Positions 59,226 through 64,000 of a stretch of 64,000 nt of DNA are shown piece by piece. Under the pieces are notes generated by a model that ran no database searches, had not been told where the DNA came from, and was given only the letters and a program-made list of their open reading frames with translations. Source of the DNA: Rhea pennata (lineage: Eukaryota > Chordata > Aves > Rheiformes > Rheidae); assembly GCF_028389875.1 (NCBI RefSeq), contig NC_084678.1:12120899-12184898 (forward strand), written 5' to 3'. The translations under genes and the position numbers were made by a program. Position 1 is the stretch's first letter, and each line of letters starts with the position of its first letter.

Positions 59226-62200
59226 ATTTTAGTTAAATTATTTCCTAGTATGGACTCTTGTAAACTAAAGAACAAATAAAACTGCTAAGTTGGACACAAA
59301 CACACTAAATCTTTTAAATTAAAAGACTGAATCTCTTAATACAGATTTCTTTCCTGAAACAAAGCTCCAGTTATGCAGGATTAAATCTTTTCTTTAAGAT
59401 TGCATGGATTTATTGATGAAAAAAATCTTTTGTCTTATAAATGGAAATGTACTATTTAATGTAGTCTGTTAATCACAGGCAACATGGCATTAGCATTTTC
59501 ACTAGGATTTTTGTTTCAGTTGCATACTAATCTACTAAGTTTTTATCCTGGGCTAATTCCTAACTGAAAAGATGTGAACTGATTCACAACTGAACATGTG
59601 GGGAATAGCACAAAACACCAAAGAAGTTTGAACAAGACAAGAAATAAAACCATTAATAAAGCAGATGTTGTTATTGCCTGAAGAAGAGCAATGTTAAGAA
59701 AAAAGAGAATATTTTAAATGCAAGACAGTATTGTGGTGTGTGTGTGTGCATTGATCATACAATAGTTTTTACAAATCACTTAACAGAGATGCACAAAAAC
59801 CACACAAAGTTTCAAGTGTGGGCATGTCCTGAGAAGAATCTCCTTCGTTCCCTGTAGACACACCCTGCTAATTAAATCCATCACTGCCTTGCAGTAAGCC
59901 CCAGGGTTCAATCTTTTCTAGAGCACTGTTACTATCCAACATTTTAGCTCATACAGTGGGTAGCCAAGATTTCATGTCTGTGCATATAGTAGGTCTCCTA
60001 GCCAATACTTCCTACAGATTCTACTCTTCCCCATCTCAGTCTGGATGCATAATATAGATTTCTTTTTTCTAAGATAAAGATATAACTTCAACATTCTTTT
60101 CAGATTATGTTCTTATATTCTAATGCAGTAACCTGTATGAGGGTGGGAAGTTAAAGTCTAATAAAATCAGGAATTTGTGCTCCATGTAGCTAGCTCGCTA
60201 TGAGAAACTGTTGCAGAATGGTTATTGAAAGACTTCTACAGTCCAGTCAGGTTTTATCAGAACAGGTCATCAACCAGTAGGCTGCACAAACCTGTTCCAC
60301 AGCTTCCCCATTGATTAAGTGTCTGGAGACATTTACACGTAGATCAAATTCTCCATAATCTATTTTGTCTGAATCACACACAAGTTCTTTTTCAAGCTAG
60401 GGCAAGAAAGTTCCCTCCGGTGGCAGGAAATGAAAAGGTGGTACAGGTCCTTAATGTATTTCTGTGCTTTGAATTTTCTTGGAGCCAGACTATGATCTCT
60501 GAGTCCCATACACTGAGATCAGCAGGACTGCAGGGAGTTTAAGGGAGGTAAACCCTGGCAACATGTGCCCAGATGTTAAGGAATTTAAAAACTGATTTTC
60601 CCATCTGATTGCAAAGGAGACCTGTGGGGGGGAAGGCAGGGATGGAGGGAGTGTGCAGCTGCCAGCCAAGTTCAGAAGGCCAAAATTCTACCTGGGGCTC
60701 TGTGCTGGGATTCTCCAAAATGAGATAGAAGGTCCTGGATGGAATTGTCATCTGAAAGATTCTACTTCCATTTATCTAGTGATTTCCACTCTTCTTTTGA
60801 TGAGGTTGTTCCTGGTCTAATACCCTGACTTTGGTCTCTGCCTCATGCATCCCATCTTGCAAACATCCTGAGCACTGTCCCCATCTCCTTGCTCTTGTGT
60901 TTGCTTTTCCCCATCTTTCTCTGTGCTTCCTTTCTTCTTTTCTAGTCTGTGACAATAGATATCAGGGAAAGCAGTGAGAGGATGTGCTACAAATTTTAAT
61001 AATAATTTCTTTGTGTTAAAAGTGTCTTAAATAGTACGCAGTTTAAATGTATGCAGTTTAAATGGTCGCTGAACTCTAGCCTGCAGGTTTCAATTAGATA
61101 ATTATTGGTTAAATAGATAAAATAGATAAATCAGATAAATATTGCAACTGATGTAAAAAAATATCTGAAAGTACTTATAATAAATACAAGAAATAACCTG
61201 TCTAGACTAATCAAATAATTGATACTAGTTAATTACTACATTCATGTTATTTGAGCCAATGTGTTTTTGCAGTTTCCTTTGAATAGGTTTTCTTTTCTAC
61301 TTTCTTGTTTGTCCATTTGGACAAAGTGAGCAATTGTGACCAAACAATTTAATGAATTAATTAATAAAATCTTAATTTAAGGATATGATAGCCAATATTG
61401 TACTTCATATTAAGTATTTCTGTTTTGCACTTGTACAAAATACTCACCAGAAATAGTATTCTGTTGCCTAGTAATTGCTTATGATGAATTTTAAACAAAA
61501 ATGCAGCTCATATATATAAGCGTAAGAGATATTTGAAAGAGTAAGAAATAAGAGGATAGCAATTTGGGATTTTATGTTAGGTTCTTCAATTGTAATTATT
61601 CCAGGAGCATTGGTTTTGTAGTTTTTGAGGGTTTTTTCTTGTTGCTGTTTTTCAATGAATGCATGAAAAATGCCTGTGAAAAACAATGGAAAAAGAGTTG
61701 AGTATTTCAGGCTTTTCCTTACTACTGTCTTTAGATTGTCTTCCTCACCTATTCGCAACCCGCGTTTTCCCACTGTATTCTCCTTTAATGAAGTTGAATT
61801 CAGCACAAGGTAGTTATCGAGATTCTTGTTTTCTCTTACCATATAATAAGGATCATGGCTGGAAAAAAGGACAGTATGACAGGTTTTTTTCATAGCTGAA
61901 TAACCTCTATCATGGTACCCTGGAGAGTCTAAACGGGTAGTCTTAAGTCAGTACAGATATGGGTTTACTAATCTTGCCAGTAGTGAGCGGGGAATGAATG
62001 GAGTTCAAAGATGAATTTTATGAATAGTTAACACCAGTCTGCCTCCGTATATTTATAAGCAAGAGTCTTACAGTATTTTTTTTGCCTACTGTCTTTCTAG
62101 ATATATTTTGGTTTATTTTGTTTAATTATGAATAAATATATATATATATTTGGGCTGCCCAGAAATGTTTTTCAAATATCAAGCGCATTTTCAGATTTTG

Positions 62201-63589
62201 CAATTATGAAAACTTTAAAACAGTTATTGATAATTATTTCTCAGAAAGCTTAGCATAAAATATTTTTATTACAATATTTCAACATGTCTGATCTCAGAAT
62301 ATTGCTTAATATATTTATTACAACTATGTCATCTAAAACACTGAAAGAAATGTATCATTTCAGAGTAAAAGTTCTTTCTCAGTTTAAATTGTCTCCAGTA
62401 AAATACTGAATGAGGTGTAACACAGGAAAAAGACATAGAATCTGTTGTTGTTACCCCCCCCCCCATAATAATGGAAAATTTAGCATGAATGGGATTCATG
62501 ACTATATAGCAAGAATTTATCTCGTGAAACAGGCAATATTTAATTTATGAAATGCGAAGTTTTCCACTAGGAGTGTACTGTTCCATCAATTTCAGTATCT
62601 GTAAGTACTGGGTTTTGGCATAAAGTGTGGGTTTTTTTGTTTGCTTGTTTTTTGTTTTTTCCCCAAATTCTACAAAAGCAGTTATAAATTCATCTGGTAT
62701 GACTTCAGTGACCTCTTTGGCTTATGTCATGTTGTTTTTCCCTCTACCTAAGGAGAGTTATTACAGTATGCCTGTGAAATAAATTCCCAAGAGATCCTCA
62801 CTGCTGAAATGGAAGATGGGCAGTATTATGAAAACCTTTCCTTCCATCATCTTTCAGAGTTTAAAGGTTATCCCGTAGTTTTTCAAAATACGTTTCATGA
62901 GAAAAAGAGATAATCAGTATGTTCTTACATAATTCCACCTGTTTGTTCAGCTGTTTTCTCCTATTTTGCCCTTTCTTTATCCTGTTTCTTCCAGATTCTA
63001 GCCTGAGAGCTGTCTGATTTGTCTTTCAAGTATCATTTTCTTTCTACTGATCACTCTTTCGGTTCTTTCGACTGCAACAGTGACACGAAAAGATTGAGGT
63101 AATAATTCTCTAATGGATTGCTGCATCAGAAGGAAACCTCATTTCACTTTTTCCAGGACTCACAGGGAATCCTTTTGCCACTGCTTCTTTCTCCCCAGGA
63201 AGATTATAGAATATCGTTCTTACGTCCATTCATTCTGTCAGTGTGAGTGGACAATCTGATTCCCATCAGCTCCCATGAGTAGACCCATGATTCCTAGAAA
63301 ACATCATCAGCGCAATACTTCTCAGAACAGTTAGTCTTACATCAGTACTCCAAGCCAGAAGTGCCTATATTTCAATAGTGCATCAGTAATCCCAATACAT
63401 ATACAAATTTGTAAAGAGCTCTGGAACTTCCTTGACAACTTCTGTGGTGTAATATTCTTCCTCCTAATAAATGTTCATATTATCATTTTATTATTAATAT
63501 GTTTATGTGAGTCTGAGCATTTGTTTTCTTGTGGAAACTAATTGTCTTATCTTTGCCTTTCTTGGTCTTGTTTGCTAATTTTATATATA

Positions 63590-63596
<7 letters not shown>

Positions 63597-63634
<38 letters not shown>
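63597..63634 (+). repeat. (AT)19 microsatellite
   Basis: 19 uninterrupted AT units, preceded by a shorter (TA)n run at about 63582-63591. It is likely to be polymorphic and to extrude cruciforms. Confidence 0.9.
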
Positions 63635-63637
<3 letters not shown>

Positions 63638-64000
63638 CTTTACAGTATAAAACTCTAGTAATAAGAGCAAACCCCAAAATGCTAAAGAAATATATCCAAG
63701 AGGCAACATTGGTTTTCATAGTACCCTCCATATGTGTCATGATATAATTTGTTTGGGAAATCCAGTTTTCTGGAAATAAACTTCTGTTTCAGTCAGAATA
63801 GTCTCTGTAGAACAAATTTACTGTACAGAAATTAACTATTTTTAATGGAATAATTTCTTAATTATTTTAAGTCAAAATGATGATTTTTCATGTGTGTGTT
63901 AGCCATCATAATACGGCTGAAACATCTAGAAATTGGATTTACTTAAAGTTCAGTTCTCTTCTGAATCTTTTAAGAGAGAAGAGCCAATATAGTGTAATAG

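Larger units (their letters stand above)
45901..64000. other. 5' flank of BMP7, no gene recognised
   Basis: About 18 kb of mainly AT-rich sequence beyond the BMP7 promoter. I recognise no coding exon on either strand; the open frames are short and without family features. It contains a MIR-like fragment (46748-46838), a hairpin (49727-49784), a palindromic repeat copy (51583-51662), tRNA-SINE-like remains (about 54990-55050), a (TTTG)n-rich tract near 54208-54237, a G19 tract, a C-run near 62454-62464 and an (AT)19 microsatellite. In mammals the next gene on this side is SPO11; no part of it was recognised here. Confidence 0.6.

Noticed and set aside
61468..61893. 141-codon open frame on the minus strand in the 5' flank
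   Set aside because: AT-rich, Lys/Asn/Ile-rich composition with no family resemblance; could be chance.
1..64000. An undescribed gene system, CRISPR array, prophage or operon
   Set aside because: The window is intron-rich vertebrate DNA around a single known gene; no direct-repeat array with spacers, no gene cluster and no bacterial-type gene organisation is present.

Overview
This is vertebrate genomic DNA, most likely from a bird or another archosaur or turtle-line reptile. It holds one recognisable protein-coding gene: a complete, seven-exon BMP7 (bone morphogenetic protein 7, TGF-beta superfamily) on the minus strand. Coding sequence runs from the start codon at 45272-45274 down to the stop codon at 2217-2219. 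All exon boundaries could be placed to the base. Every intron has GT..AG ends, the reading phase is kept across all junctions, and the predicted protein is 436 residues with no stop or frameshift. The sauropsid assignment is inferred from the BMP7 protein (close to, but not identical with, mammalian BMP7), from decayed CR1-like and MIR-like repeats, and from the low density of young repeats. The species cannot be named from the sequence.

Layout in + coordinates, which run 3' to 5' for the gene. 1-2216: 3' UTR and downstream flank with three candidate AATAAA signals and a small CpG-rich patch. 2217-5622: exons 7, 6, 5 and 4, close together, encoding the end of the propeptide, the furin site and the whole mature ligand. 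9648-9796: exon 3. 20338-20530: exon 2. 44842-45274: exon 1 with signal peptide and the first part of the propeptide. Intron 1 (about 24.3 kb) and intron 2 (about 10.5 kb) make up most of the gene. A very GC-rich CpG island covers exon 1, the 5' UTR and the promoter (about 44.7-45.9 kb). From 46 kb to the end of the window (5' flank) I see no gene, only AT-rich sequence with simple repeats, a striking hairpin and decayed repeats.

The protein follows the usual BMP plan: signal peptide, long propeptide, an RSIR furin-type site, then a 139-residue mature ligand with seven cystine-knot cysteines and C-terminal CGCH. Points worth a second look are a 37-base T tract serving as the polypyrimidine tract of exon 3, extra CpG islands inside intron 1 and intron 4, a 16-bp palindrome made of two POU-type half sites in intron 2, perfect-armed hairpins in the 3' UTR and in the 5' flank, G-quadruplex-prone tracts, and an extra cysteine plus an alanine-rich insert in the propeptide. 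I found no mobile element with coding capacity, no CRISPR array, no rRNA or convincing tRNA gene, and nothing that looks like an undescribed gene system.
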